DNA of 64,000 nucleotides from Aliiruegeria sabulilitoris (GTDB taxonomy: Bacteria; Pseudomonadota; Alphaproteobacteria; Rhodobacterales; Rhodobacteraceae). Numbering within the stretch: the stretch's first letter is position 1; every line of letters starts with the position of its first letter. A program made the position numbers and the translations under genes. The notes under the pieces are model-generated. The model was not told the DNA's origin and searched no databases. It saw only the letters and a list, made by a program, of their open reading frames with translations. The stretch lies in contig NZ_LOAS01000023.1 in NCBI RefSeq assembly GCF_001558155.1, forward strand, positions 1 through 64,000, written 5' to 3'. Positions 17,123 through 25,302 of this stretch are shown in pieces.

Positions 17123-17458
17123 ATGACGAATGTTCCCCTGCTTCAGCTGGTGCTCGACCTGCCCGAATTGCAGCAATATTACCACGTAGACAGTTTGCCG
17201 GAGCGCAGCCCGCTGCGGCTGGTCTGTTCGGACCCGGCCTGCGCCGATGCATCGCTTGAAAAATTCGGCGCGCCGGTCGAGGTGAGCCCCGCCGCGCCTG
17301 AGGGCGATCAGCCCTATCTGGAAATCACTCGGTTTGACCAACAGGCGAGCTCGGCAGAAGTGGAGTTCCGCTATCCCGTCGAAGGGGTCGTGGGGCGGGT
17401 CAGCCTGTCAAAGACCGGTGACACATGGTCCGTGACCGAGGCGCGCCTCGCCGAGTAA
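17123..17458 (+). CDS. Hypothetical protein downstream of the metallopeptidase-like gene
   Basis: A 111 aa protein in the start chosen here, ATG 17123, because GGAGG lies five bases upstream. Its beta-rich C-terminal half (residues 60-111, EVEFRYPVEGVVGRVSLSKT) suggests a small barrel or NTF2-like fold. The same frame is open upstream: starts at 17069 or 17035 would add a hydrophobic leader (MALSVVALIGFNSCVEA) that looks like a secretion signal, so an exported form is possible. Same direction and close spacing to the zincin gene make it a candidate inhibitor or immunity protein, but nothing in its sequence proves this. No family recognised. Confidence 0.6.
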   Translation: MTNVPLLQLVLDLPELQQYYHVDSLPERSPLRLVCSDPACADASLEKFGAPVEVSPAAPEGDQPYLEITRFDQQASSAEVEFRYPVEGVVGRVSLSKTGDTWSVTEARLAE

Positions 17459-17490
17459 CGCGACCTCGAGCGCTTTTTCAGGTTTCCGGA

Positions 17491-17519
17491 GCGCTGTCTG
17501 CAGCGCGCTCGAAGCTTTT
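17491..17519 (+). terminator. Probable rho-independent terminator
   Basis: Stem GCGCTG (17491-17496) and CAGCGC (17501-17506) with a TCTG loop, then CTTTT at 17515-17519. It separates the zincin/partner pair from the convergent lipoprotein gene. The T-run is short and offset. Confidence 0.45.
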
Positions 17520-17536
17520 CGCGGCCGGCACGCGAT

Positions 17537-17809
17537 TTACGCCGAGAGATCGACGGATTCGATCGCCCCGTTGGAATCTATGATGCAATCCCAGGTCGTT
17601 CCGGTGCTGTCCTCGCGCAGTTTCACCATCTGGCCGTCAATGACCGGTTCGGTCGAAACCAGCGTGGTTGTCGAGCCGCCCTGTGCGGTGACGGCGGCCT
17701 TGCAACTGGCAACCTCGGGTGCATCCGGCACAACGGGCGTTCCGACGGTGACGCAGGCGCTCAGGCCGGCGAGGCAGAGAAGCGGAAGGGCGAGGCGGGA
17801 AATGGACAT
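17537..17809 (-). CDS. Small lipoprotein of unknown function
   Basis: A 90 aa protein with a lipoprotein signal peptide: hydrophobic core LALPLLCLAGLSAC with lipobox LSAC, cysteine at residue 19. The mature part of about 70 residues contains two more cysteines (VASCKAAV and WDCIID) that could form a disulfide, and ends in a GTTWDCIIDSNGAIESVDLS strand. It would be anchored in the outer or inner membrane after processing by Lgt, LspA and Lnt. AAGGAAG precedes the ATG. No family recognised. Confidence 0.75.
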   Translation of the reverse strand: MSISRLALPLLCLAGLSACVTVGTPVVPDAPEVASCKAAVTAQGGSTTTLVSTEPVIDGQMVKLREDSTGTTWDCIIDSNGAIESVDLSA

Positions 17810-17925
17810 GGTATCTTCCTTGAAATGCGAACCTGGGCCGAGTCCTGCCCGGCCACAATTTCAGGTTAGCCGGGATTATCCGCCCGACAAAGAACTGGAT
17901 TGCGCACGCGCCGATGCGTCGCCCT

Positions 17926-19158
17926 TCACATCTTTACCGGCGCGCCGCCGCCAAAGACGTTTTCCCGCGAATAGTCACAGGGCGCTTCCTGCATTTCCAG
18001 GTGTAGTCCGTCGCCCGTGTAGGGATGGGCGCGCGCGAGCGCTTCGTCAAATTCGATCCCGAGGCCGGGGCCCGAGGGCGGGATCAGGTAGCCCGCGTCA
18101 AAGGCAATGCTGTCGCCGATGAGCGCGCGGTGGAAATCGCCGCCGGTTTCGATCGTTTCCACCAGCAACAGGTTGGGCAGCGTTGCGGCCAGCTGCACAT
18201 TGGCGGCCCATTCGACAGGGCCGGCATAGAGATGCGGCGCGACCTGCGCGTTATGCGCCTCGGCCAGTGCGGCGATCTTCTTGGTCTCCCATAGTCCGCC
18301 GGAGCGCCCGGTGGCCGGTTGCAGGATCGAAACCCCGGCGGCCAGGATCGCCGCGAACTCGGCCTTTGTGGTGAGCCGTTCGCCGGTTGCGACGGGCACG
18401 GGGCTGGCCGCCGCGACGCGCGCCATGGCGTCGACGTTGTCGGGGGGGCAGGGCTCCTCGAACCAGAGCGGATAGAAGGGCGCGATGGCCTGCGCCATGC
18501 GGATGGCGCCACCGGTCGAGAATTGGCCGTGCGTGCCGAAAAGCAGGTCGGCCCGGTCGCCCACGGAATCGCGGATGGCCTGACAGAACCGCACCGAGCG
18601 TTCGATATCCGACATTGCCGGCTGGTGGCCGGAGCGGATCGTGTAGGGACCTGCCGGATCGAACTTGATCGCGGTGAAACCCTGCGCGACCCGCTTGGCC
18701 GCTGCTTCCCCGGCGGCGTCTGCATCGACCCAGAATTCCGGCAGGCGATCGTTTTCGTCTGGGTAGAGATAGGTATAGGCCCGCAGCCGCTCGTTCATCC
18801 GCCCGCCCAGAAGCGCCCAGACCGGCCGCTCGCGCGCCTTGCCCAGAATGTCCCAACAGGCGATCTCCAACCCGGAAAAGGCGCCCATCACTGTCGGATC
18901 GGGGCGTTGGGTGAAGCCCGAGGAATAGGCGCGGCGGAACATCATCTCCACATTTTCCGGGCTCTCACCGGCCATGTGGCGCTCGAATACATCCTTGATG
19001 ACCGCCTGCATCGCCTCCGGCCCGACGGCGGCGGCATAGACTTCGCCCCAACCGATAATGCCGCAAGCCGTGGTGAGCTTGACGAAGATCCAGTAGCGCC
19101 CGCCCCAGCCGGGGGCTGGCGGAGCGGTGACGATGATGTCGAGATCGGCGAGTTTCAT
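17926..19158 (-). CDS. Mandelate racemase / muconate lactonizing enzyme family protein (sugar-acid dehydratase type)
   Basis: A 410 aa enolase-superfamily enzyme. The N-terminal capping domain is followed by a barrel with IKFDPAGP (near residue 170), the metal ligands in LLFGTH, WFEEPCPPD and GERLTTKAEF, and the late histidine in VAPHLYAGP, expected to be the general acid/base. The KFDPAGPY pattern is like D-galactonate dehydratase and related acid-sugar dehydratases, which convert aldonates to 2-keto-3-deoxy acids; the exact substrate cannot be read. ATG 19158 is chosen because family members start close to this MKLADLDIIV. No sugar transporter or KDG kinase/aldolase is adjacent. Confidence 0.82.
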   Translation of the reverse strand: MKLADLDIIVTAPPAPGWGGRYWIFVKLTTACGIIGWGEVYAAAVGPEAMQAVIKDVFERHMAGESPENVEMMFRRAYSSGFTQRPDPTVMGAFSGLEIACWDILGKARERPVWALLGGRMNERLRAYTYLYPDENDRLPEFWVDADAAGEAAAKRVAQGFTAIKFDPAGPYTIRSGHQPAMSDIERSVRFCQAIRDSVGDRADLLFGTHGQFSTGGAIRMAQAIAPFYPLWFEEPCPPDNVDAMARVAAASPVPVATGERLTTKAEFAAILAAGVSILQPATGRSGGLWETKKIAALAEAHNAQVAPHLYAGPVEWAANVQLAATLPNLLLVETIETGGDFHRALIGDSIAFDAGYLIPPSGPGLGIEFDEALARAHPYTGDGLHLEMQEAPCDYSRENVFGGGAPVKM

Positions 19159-19245
19159 GGCAGCCTTTCGCGGGGTCTCTGCGGTTTCAGGGCCAGCTTC
19201 AGGCGAATTGCCAGGACAAGACAAGCAGAAACCGATCAATCGGCT

Positions 19246-19623
19246 TTAGGCGCAGGAACAGCCGTGCCCGCCAGCCGCGTGGTCGTGAATATCGGGTAGA
19301 GCGGCGGGCAGTTTTCCCTCGGCAAGGGCGCAGGCCGCCACCACCGGATCGGTCTCGGACGTCGTGCAGGCGATGACGCCTTGTGCGGCCATGCGTCGGA
19401 TGAACCCCGGCCCGGCACTCCCCGCGATGATGGCATCCATGGCAAAGAGCGGATGCTCCCCCGCGCCGCGGAACTCGTGCAGGGACATCTCCTTGGGCAT
19501 GTCCAGCCGGCCGACCTCTTTCGCGGGCTGGTCGGGCGTTGCCTCGAAGATCAGGAAACGACGAGTTTTCCCGGCATGCCCGGTAACGGTGCGGAAATTC
19601 TGGCTTGCAACGGCAATGCGCAT
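19246..19623 (-). CDS. NifB/NifX-type Mo-Fe cluster-binding domain protein
   Basis: A 125 aa protein of the dinitrogenase iron-molybdenum cofactor-binding family, beginning MRIAVASQNFRTVTGHAGKT with the typical HAGKTRRF segment. The later AGSAGPGFIRRMAAQGV region matches the glycine-rich loop of the family. The C-terminus ends in HDHAAGGHGCSC, a probable metal-binding tail. No nif genes are nearby; such stand-alone members occur widely in roseobacters and may carry or sense a metal cluster. The coding region starts at ATG 19623; the much longer frame above it is antisense to other genes. Confidence 0.8.
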   Translation of the reverse strand: MRIAVASQNFRTVTGHAGKTRRFLIFEATPDQPAKEVGRLDMPKEMSLHEFRGAGEHPLFAMDAIIAGSAGPGFIRRMAAQGVIACTTSETDPVVAACALAEGKLPAALPDIHDHAAGGHGCSCA

Positions 19624-19765
19624 GGACGGTCTCCACCGATGACAGAAGGTATATTTCCTTTTTAGCAATGGCGCATCCCGCCATCGGGTGCAACATGCCT
19701 GCCGGCCCTTGAGCCTGGTTCGGCCACGTGATTGGATGCGCCGGGAGACTGGAGGAGGAAGGGTC

Positions 19766-20026
19766 ATGGCATTGAACAAGATCGCAAGAGATGCTCTCGA
19801 AGAGATCAAGGCTATTGAAGGTACGGGGGTGACCGACGGCCACGAGGCCGAGATCCTCGCGGCCATCGACAAGGCGATGCATCGGGCGATGGAGGTCTGC
19901 TGTCGCGAACAGGCCGCGATCATCGAGCAGCATCTGAGCCATGCGACGGGTGTTGCCGAGCGGATCAACGAGGAGACCGACCGCCGTCGCAACCTGCTGA
20001 TCGCGAACCTCTCGGCAATGCGATAG
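19766..20026 (+). CDS. Conserved hypothetical helical protein
   Basis: An 86 aa protein starting at ATG 19766 behind an excellent AGGAGGAAG ribosome binding site. It is helical, with two cysteines in tandem (EVCCREQ near residue 45) and a basic C-terminus (DRRRNLLIANLSAMR). No family recognised. It runs 15 bp ahead of the haloacid dehalogenase gene in the same direction and probably shares its transcript. Confidence 0.65.
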   Translation: MALNKIARDALEEIKAIEGTGVTDGHEAEILAAIDKAMHRAMEVCCREQAAIIEQHLSHATGVAERINEETDRRRNLLIANLSAMR

Positions 20027-20041
20027 CGCGCAGAGGCGGTC

Positions 20042-20725
20042 ATGATCGAGGCGCTGATCTTCGATGTTTTCGGAACCTGTGTCGATTGGCGCAGCTCGGT
20101 CGCGCGCGAAGTGGCGGCGGTGCTGCCGGAGGTCGACGCGCTGGCCTTCGCCGATGCGTGGCGCGGCGAATACGACCCGGCGATGGCGCGTGTGCGTGCC
20201 GGCAACCGGGGATATATTCCGCTCGATGAGCTGCATCTGGAGAACCTCCAAATCGTCGCGGATCGGTTCGGGGTGAACCTCGGGGCCCCCGAAGCGCTCA
20301 ACCGGGCTTGGGAAAAGCTCGATCCCTGGCCCGATGTAGTTGACGGTTTGAAAGAGATCCGGAGGTCGCGGATCGTGGCCCCCTGTTCGAACGGCTCGAT
20401 CGCCTTGATCACCCGGATGGCGCGCCATGCCGACCTGCCGTGGGATTGTGTTCTCGGGGCCGATCTGGCGCGTGATTACAAGCCCAAGCCGGAGGTCTAC
20501 CGCGCGGCTTGCGCTGCATTACGCCTCCCCGCGGAGAAGGTGATGATGGTGGCGGCGCATAATGGCGATCTGCGCGCCGCGCGCGCACAAGGGTTGGCGA
20601 CCGGGTTCGTGCTGCGACCGCAAGAGCACGGGGCGGACCAGAAAACGGATCTCGGGGCGGAAGAGGGCTGGGATATCGTGGCGAGCGATTTTCACGAGCT
20701 TGCCGCGCGAGTGGCAGCGTTCTAA
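20042..20725 (+). CDS. HAD-superfamily hydrolase, 2-haloacid dehalogenase type II
   Basis: A 227 aa HAD hydrolase with the L-2-haloacid dehalogenase ordering: nucleophile aspartate in LIFDVFGTCVDW (D8), motif II in APCSNGS, motif III lysine in DYKPKPEVY and motif IV in VMMVAAHNGDL. Type II enzymes hydrolyse 2-halo carboxylic acids through an aspartyl ester, though many annotated members are unproven. A second paralogue lies at 27101-27790. Sequence divergence at motif IV (AAHNGDL rather than SSNxWD) suggests the two differ in substrate. Confidence 0.82.
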   Translation: MIEALIFDVFGTCVDWRSSVAREVAAVLPEVDALAFADAWRGEYDPAMARVRAGNRGYIPLDELHLENLQIVADRFGVNLGAPEALNRAWEKLDPWPDVVDGLKEIRRSRIVAPCSNGSIALITRMARHADLPWDCVLGADLARDYKPKPEVYRAACAALRLPAEKVMMVAAHNGDLRAARAQGLATGFVLRPQEHGADQKTDLGAEEGWDIVASDFHELAARVAAF

Positions 20726-20792
20726 CGAGATCCCGGAACAGAAATTCTACTGTGTTTCCTATTGGATACCTTGGTGGAACGATCCTGCGTAT

Positions 20793-20900
20793 CGTGCCTC
20801 CAGCGGAGGCACTAGCCGGAAAGATGAGAGCAACTCCGCTCTGTCCTTCGTCTTTCCGCAAATATCCCGGGGAACGCTCGAAAGAGCGCGGGGGGGGCAG
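20793..20900. repeat. Dispersed intergenic repeat, family A (two inverted core pieces)
   Basis: Contains CGTGCCTCCAGCGGAGGCA, GGAAAGATGAGAG, then the inverted core TCTTTCCGCAAATATCCCGG and a G-rich tail. Related cores occur at 28045, 46477, 52611, 54709 and 59063. It lies between the convergent dehalogenase and alcohol dehydrogenase genes, so it may also serve as a hairpin terminator. Confidence 0.55.
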
Positions 20901-20948
20901 CGCCCCTCCACTCGGCAAATGTCCTGCGATGCGGATAAGCAGGGGGCT

Positions 20949-22031
20949 TTAGAACAGGATCACGTTGCGCCGGGCTCCGCCGGTCTTCGTGTCCGCGATG
21001 GCCTCGTTGATCTGTTCGAGCGACCAGCGGCCCGAAACCAGTTCATCCAGTTTCAGGCGGCCTTGACGGTACAGGTCGATCATCCAGGGGATGTCGCGGA
21101 GCGGGACCGCGTCGCCCATCTTGGAGCCAATAATGCCCTGTCCGGCGGCGGCAACATTGACCGGCTCGTAATCGACCTTTTGTCCGACATGCGGCATGCC
21201 GACGAGAATGACCTGTCCCCGCGGCGCGAGGTAATCCAGCGCGCCCTTGTAGGCCTGGATCGCGCCGGTGCAAAGGAGCACGGCATCGGCACCCTTGGGA
21301 GCCAGCTTGTGAAGCTTGTCGAGCGCTTCGGGGTCATTGGCCAGAATGCCATCGGTGGCGCCGAAGTCCCGCGCGATGGCGAGTTTCTCCTCGCTCATGT
21401 CGATGGCCACGATCCGCGCCGCACCGGCGATGCGGGCCCCCTGGATCGCGTTGAGGCCCACGCCGCCGGCGCCGACAACGACCGCGATCTGACCGGGCCG
21501 GAGGGCCGCGGTGTTGACCGCCGCACCAATGCCGGTGATCACGCCGCAGGAAAGCAGGCAGGCGCTCTCGGCGGGCATGTCCTCGGGGATCCGGACCAGT
21601 TGCGAGGCATCCACTGTGACCGCTTCGGCAAAGGCGCCGCAATTCATCGCGCCAAGCACGGGGGTGTCGGTGGCATCGGTGAGGGGGGTATCCCGGGCCG
21701 GGTTTCCGTCGCAATAGGCGGGGTGGCCGGTGGCGCAGGCGGTGCAACTGTGACAGGCGCGGATCAGCGTCACGAGCACCCGGTCCCCTTCGGCGATGGC
21801 GGAAACCCCCGGACCCGTCGCGGTGACGCGACCGACGCCCTCATGGCCGTAGACAGCCGGAAGCGTGCCGCCCCAGCCGCCGTCAATATAGGAGATGTCG
21901 GAATGGCAGATGGCGACCGCTTCCATCTCCACCTGGACCTCGCCATCACCGGGGGCGGCCAGCGTGAGGGTTTCGATTGTCAGGGGGGTGTTGAAGGCAC
22001 GGCAGACCGCCGCTTTGATCAGTTTGCTCAT
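20949..22031 (-). CDS. Zinc-dependent alcohol dehydrogenase (class III-like MDR)
   Basis: A 360 aa medium-chain dehydrogenase. Catalytic zinc ligands are in AVAICHSD and YGHEGVG; the structural zinc lobe is present with the C-x2-C-x2-C-x7-C spacing in ACHSCTACATGHPAYC. The Rossmann fold has GAGGVGLNAIQGA followed by an aspartate (VAIDM), which points to NAD rather than NADP. The overall pattern is closest to class III/aryl alcohol dehydrogenases acting on medium-chain or aromatic alcohols. GGAG precedes the ATG. It is convergent with the dehalogenase and lies 24 bp downstream of the MFS gene, probably in one transcript. Confidence 0.88.
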   Translation of the reverse strand: MSKLIKAAVCRAFNTPLTIETLTLAAPGDGEVQVEMEAVAICHSDISYIDGGWGGTLPAVYGHEGVGRVTATGPGVSAIAEGDRVLVTLIRACHSCTACATGHPAYCDGNPARDTPLTDATDTPVLGAMNCGAFAEAVTVDASQLVRIPEDMPAESACLLSCGVITGIGAAVNTAALRPGQIAVVVGAGGVGLNAIQGARIAGAARIVAIDMSEEKLAIARDFGATDGILANDPEALDKLHKLAPKGADAVLLCTGAIQAYKGALDYLAPRGQVILVGMPHVGQKVDYEPVNVAAAGQGIIGSKMGDAVPLRDIPWMIDLYRQGRLKLDELVSGRWSLEQINEAIADTKTGGARRNVILF

Positions 22032-22055
22032 GGGGAGCTCCGAGCGTTGTTTGGG

Positions 22056-23312
22056 TCAGCTTCCACCGGGATCGCCCCGGCGCACTTGCGTTCCCGCGAC
22101 ATAAAGGAGCACGCAACCGACCATTAGCGCAGCGGCAAGCAGGAAAGCCGCGCCCGGATGGTGGAAGCCCGCGCCTTCGCGAGTTGAGAAGTAAAATACC
22201 TGAGTCATCACCAGTGGAGCCAAAATCGTGGCCAACGAGATCGTGGAGGTGATCACACCCTGCAATTCGCCCTGGGTATCCTCGCCCACACGCTTGGACA
22301 TGACGCCTTGCAGGGCCGGAACGGCGACCGAACCGATGGCTGAGATCGGCGTCAGGATAAGGGCGACGGTTCCGGAGGTGATGACACCGAGCGCGGCCAG
22401 GAGAGCGACCTCGAAGGTGAGGCCAAAGAGGATCGTGCCGTTTTCGCCGAACGTCTTTAGGAACGGTCGCACCAGCCCCGCCTGAACGATCGTGTAACCG
22501 ATGCCGAAGAGCGCCAGCGAGAGGCCGACCATGGTGCTGTCCCAGCCGAAGCGGACAGGGGTGAAATAGGCCCAGATCGCCGGGTAGACATAGAGCGCGA
22601 ATTCATAGATCGCGAGCACTGCCAGCAGCCGGCCAAGACCGGGCAGGTTGGCAACATGCATGATCGCCCCGAACGGGTTGGCACGGCGCCATGTAAAGGG
22701 GCGGCGGATGCGGTCCGTGACCGTTTCGGGCAGCACGAACCAGCCGAGGCCCATGTTCAGCGCGGCCAGGATGGCGGCGGCCACGAAGGGCGCGCGCGGT
22801 CCGAAAGTGCCGAGCAGTCCACCCATCATCGGTCCGATCACGAAGCCCACGCCATAGGCGGCATGGGTGAGCGCAAAGCGCGGCGCCTTTTCCTCCGGGC
22901 GCGAGATGTCGGCGACATAGGCCATCGCGGTGGAATGGGTCGCGGCGAGGATGCCGCCCACGATCCTTGCCGCCAACAGCATCCAGATGGAGCCGGTCAC
23001 CGCCATCACGACGTAATCGGCCGACATCACCGCGAGCGAGGCCAGCAGGATCGGCCGCCGGCCCCAGGCATCGGAGAGCGAACCGAGCACCGGGCCGAAA
23101 AGGAATTGCATCACGGCAAAGCCGGTGGCCAGAATGCCCCCCCAGATCGCCGCCTCCCCGAGCGAGCCGCCATTCACGTCGCGGATCAGCTCCGGCATGA
23201 CGGGCAAGATCAGCCCGATCCCCATCGCATCGATCACCAGCGTCATCAGGATGAAGGCGAGGGCCGGGCGGTTGGCGCCGGGGGCCGTCAGGGTCTGCGT
23301 GCTTTCTGTCAC
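22056..23312 (-). CDS. MFS transporter, TetA (TCR) subgroup
   Basis: A 12-helix major facilitator of about 418 aa. Motif A between helices 2 and 3 reads GSLSDAWGRRP, and the start LAFILMTLVIDAMGIGLILPVMPEL is characteristic of the TetA/TCR-like proton-driven exporters. Substrate unknown; tetracycline resistance should not be inferred. The start is uncertain: I use GTG 23312 (V-T-E-S-T-Q), but no ribosome binding site is seen and the frame continues up to 23384. Same direction and close to the alcohol dehydrogenase. Confidence 0.85.
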   Translation of the reverse strand: MTESTQTLTAPGANRPALAFILMTLVIDAMGIGLILPVMPELIRDVNGGSLGEAAIWGGILATGFAVMQFLFGPVLGSLSDAWGRRPILLASLAVMSADYVVMAVTGSIWMLLAARIVGGILAATHSTAMAYVADISRPEEKAPRFALTHAAYGVGFVIGPMMGGLLGTFGPRAPFVAAAILAALNMGLGWFVLPETVTDRIRRPFTWRRANPFGAIMHVANLPGLGRLLAVLAIYEFALYVYPAIWAYFTPVRFGWDSTMVGLSLALFGIGYTIVQAGLVRPFLKTFGENGTILFGLTFEVALLAALGVITSGTVALILTPISAIGSVAVPALQGVMSKRVGEDTQGELQGVITSTISLATILAPLVMTQVFYFSTREGAGFHHPGAAFLLAAALMVGCVLLYVAGTQVRRGDPGGS

Positions 23313-23430
23313 GTCGCGGGGGCTTTCATGAATCGGGGCCGGGCGTCGACAGTTCGCCTGCCAATACCCGACCCCGGATCTCATAGAAGATGGATCGGGG
23401 CAATCCTACTCGCCCCGAAAACCGCGGGTC

Positions 23431-24306
23431 TCAGTCGTCGCTGGCCTGTTCCAGCTTGTCCTGCGTGCGCAGCTCGAAATCGGAGGCGTCGTGACGCTCG
23501 TGCAGCTGCTCGGAAAGCGCGCCAGAGGTCTTGTTCACCATCCGGCCACGCTGCACGGCCGGGCGGGAGAGGATCTCCTCGGCCCAGCGGCGCAGGTTGG
23601 TGTAGCTCTCCACGTCGAGGAACTCGCCTGCATCGTAGAGATTGCCGAGCACCAGGTTGCCGTACCAGGGCCAGGTCACGATATCGGCGATGGTGTATTC
23701 GTCACCGGCAAGGTAGCGGTTCTCGGTCAGGCGTTTGTCCAGCACGTCCATCTGGCGCTTGGCTTCCATGGTGAAGCGGTCGATCGGGTATTCCATCTTC
23801 TCGGGCGCATAGGCGTAGAAATGGCCGAAGCCGCCGCCCAGATAGGGCGCGGAGCCTTGCAGCCAGAAGAGCCAGTTGAGAGCCTCGGTGCGGGTGGCGA
23901 GATCCTTGGGCAGGAAATGCCCGAATTTCTCGGCCAGATAGAGCAGGATCGCGCCGGATTCGAACACCCGGGTGCCTGTTTCGGTGTCCAGCAGGGCGGG
24001 GATCTTGGAATTCGGATTCAGCTCGACAAAGCCGGAGGAGAACTGCTCGCCCTTGCCGATGCGGATGAGGAAGGCGTCGTATTCCGCACCGCTCTCGCCC
24101 AGCTCCAGCAGCTCTTCGAGCATGATCGTCACCTTTTGCCCGTTGGGCGTGGCGAGCGAATAAAGCTGTAGCGGATGCTTGCCGCGCGACAGCTCCTTGT
24201 CATGCGTCGGGCCGGAGATGGGGCGGTTGACGCTCGCCCATTCGCCGCCGTTGTCGACTTCCCAGGTCCAGACCTTCGGCGGGACGTAGCTGACTTCCTT
24301 CAACAT
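23431..24306 (-). CDS. yghU: Glutathione-dependent disulfide-bond oxidoreductase, YghU type
   Basis: A 291 aa glutathione transferase-like enzyme. The extended N-terminus (YVPPKVWTWEVDNGGEWASV) and the segment HPLQLYSLATPNGQKVTIMLEE are hallmarks of YghU/Ure2p-type GSTs, which reduce disulfides using two glutathiones rather than conjugating. N-terminal thioredoxin fold (about residues 45-130) with the NPNSKIPAL cis-Pro region and a helical C-terminal domain. I choose ATG 24306 rather than TTG 24315, because AAGGA is properly spaced for the ATG. Confidence 0.9.
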   Translation of the reverse strand: MLKEVSYVPPKVWTWEVDNGGEWASVNRPISGPTHDKELSRGKHPLQLYSLATPNGQKVTIMLEELLELGESGAEYDAFLIRIGKGEQFSSGFVELNPNSKIPALLDTETGTRVFESGAILLYLAEKFGHFLPKDLATRTEALNWLFWLQGSAPYLGGGFGHFYAYAPEKMEYPIDRFTMEAKRQMDVLDKRLTENRYLAGDEYTIADIVTWPWYGNLVLGNLYDAGEFLDVESYTNLRRWAEEILSRPAVQRGRMVNKTSGALSEQLHERHDASDFELRTQDKLEQASDD

Positions 24307-24445
24307 GTGGTTCAATTCCTTCAGTTCTTTCGGCGATCCTGCGGTGGTCCGCGCGGCTGTTGGCGCTCAATATATGTGCCAGTGGCGCGGATGCTACCCG
24401 TGCAACATCCCGTGACAGTTTCGTGTTTTGGATTGGGCGCGTATC

Positions 24446-25231
24446 TCAGTGCCCGATGGCGCGCAGGAACTCTGTCAGCCGGCTCGCATAGGCGTCGGGT
24501 TGCTCGACGCAGGGGATGTGGCCGGCGGCGCGGAACAGGTGAAACTCCGATCCCTTGACCAGCTCCGCAGTTTCGCGGACCAGATCGGGCGGGGTGGAGC
24601 CGTCCTCGGAACAGGCGATGGCCAGCGTCGGCAGGGTGAGTGCGGCGGTGGTGGTGTAGAAATCGGTGCCCGCGATGGCGTGGCAGGTGCCGATATAACC
24701 TTCCTGCGGGGAGCGCGTGACCATGTTGCGCCAGAGTTTCAACTCGGCGGTCTCGCGGAAGGCGCGGGTGAACCATTTCTCCATGATCCCATCGGCCAGC
24801 GCCTCGATGCCGCCCGCCTCGACAGCGGCGATACGCTCTTGCCATGTGCCACGTGTGCCGATCTTGGCTGCGGTGTTGGAGAGCACCATGGCGCGCACGA
24901 GGTCCAGCCGCTTGGCCGCAAGCCCCTGCGCGACCATGCCGCCGACGGAGAGGCCGACGAAGACGCATTCCTTGACCGCCAGCCTGTCCAGAAGCCGTTC
25001 GGCATCGCGCACCAACGTGCCCATGGCATAGGGCGCGGGCGGGCAATCCGACAGGCCATGGCCGCGCATGTCATAGCGGATGACGCGATAACTTTCGGGC
25101 AGGCGGGCGACCACGTCGTCCCAGATCCGCAGATCTGTTCCCAGCGAGTTGGCAAAGACGACGGGCGCGCCGCTTGGGCTGCCATCCTCGCGCCAATGCA
25201 GGGAAATATCACCGAGATCCGCCATGTGCAT
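24446..25231 (-). CDS. pcaD: 3-oxoadipate enol-lactonase-like alpha/beta hydrolase
   Basis: A 261 aa hydrolase. The VVFANSLGTDLRIWDDV segment, the nucleophile elbow VGLSVGGMVAQG and the RAAGHIPCVEQPDAY histidine region are those of PcaD, which opens the lactone ring in the protocatechuate branch of the beta-ketoadipate pathway. No other pca genes are in the window, so a related ester or lactone substrate is possible. GGAGGA precedes ATG 25231. It is 71 bp after the threonine dehydratase stop in the same direction. Confidence 0.82.
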   Translation of the reverse strand: MHMADLGDISLHWREDGSPSGAPVVFANSLGTDLRIWDDVVARLPESYRVIRYDMRGHGLSDCPPAPYAMGTLVRDAERLLDRLAVKECVFVGLSVGGMVAQGLAAKRLDLVRAMVLSNTAAKIGTRGTWQERIAAVEAGGIEALADGIMEKWFTRAFRETAELKLWRNMVTRSPQEGYIGTCHAIAGTDFYTTTAALTLPTLAIACSEDGSTPPDLVRETAELVKGSEFHLFRAAGHIPCVEQPDAYASRLTEFLRAIGH

Positions 25232-25302
25232 CTGTTCATCCTCCTGGCTGGGGTCGCGGCCATCCGTAGCGCCGCGCGTGCATGCGCGAAAGCCCGGATT
25301 GC

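Noticed and set aside
19246-19623. Evidence for nitrogen fixation
   Set aside because: A single NifX-like domain gene without nifHDK, nifB or nifEN is not evidence of nitrogenase.
19246-20412. Full-length 388-codon minus frame around the NifX-like gene
   Set aside because: Only the last 125 codons match a family; the rest is antisense to the 86 aa gene and the dehalogenase.
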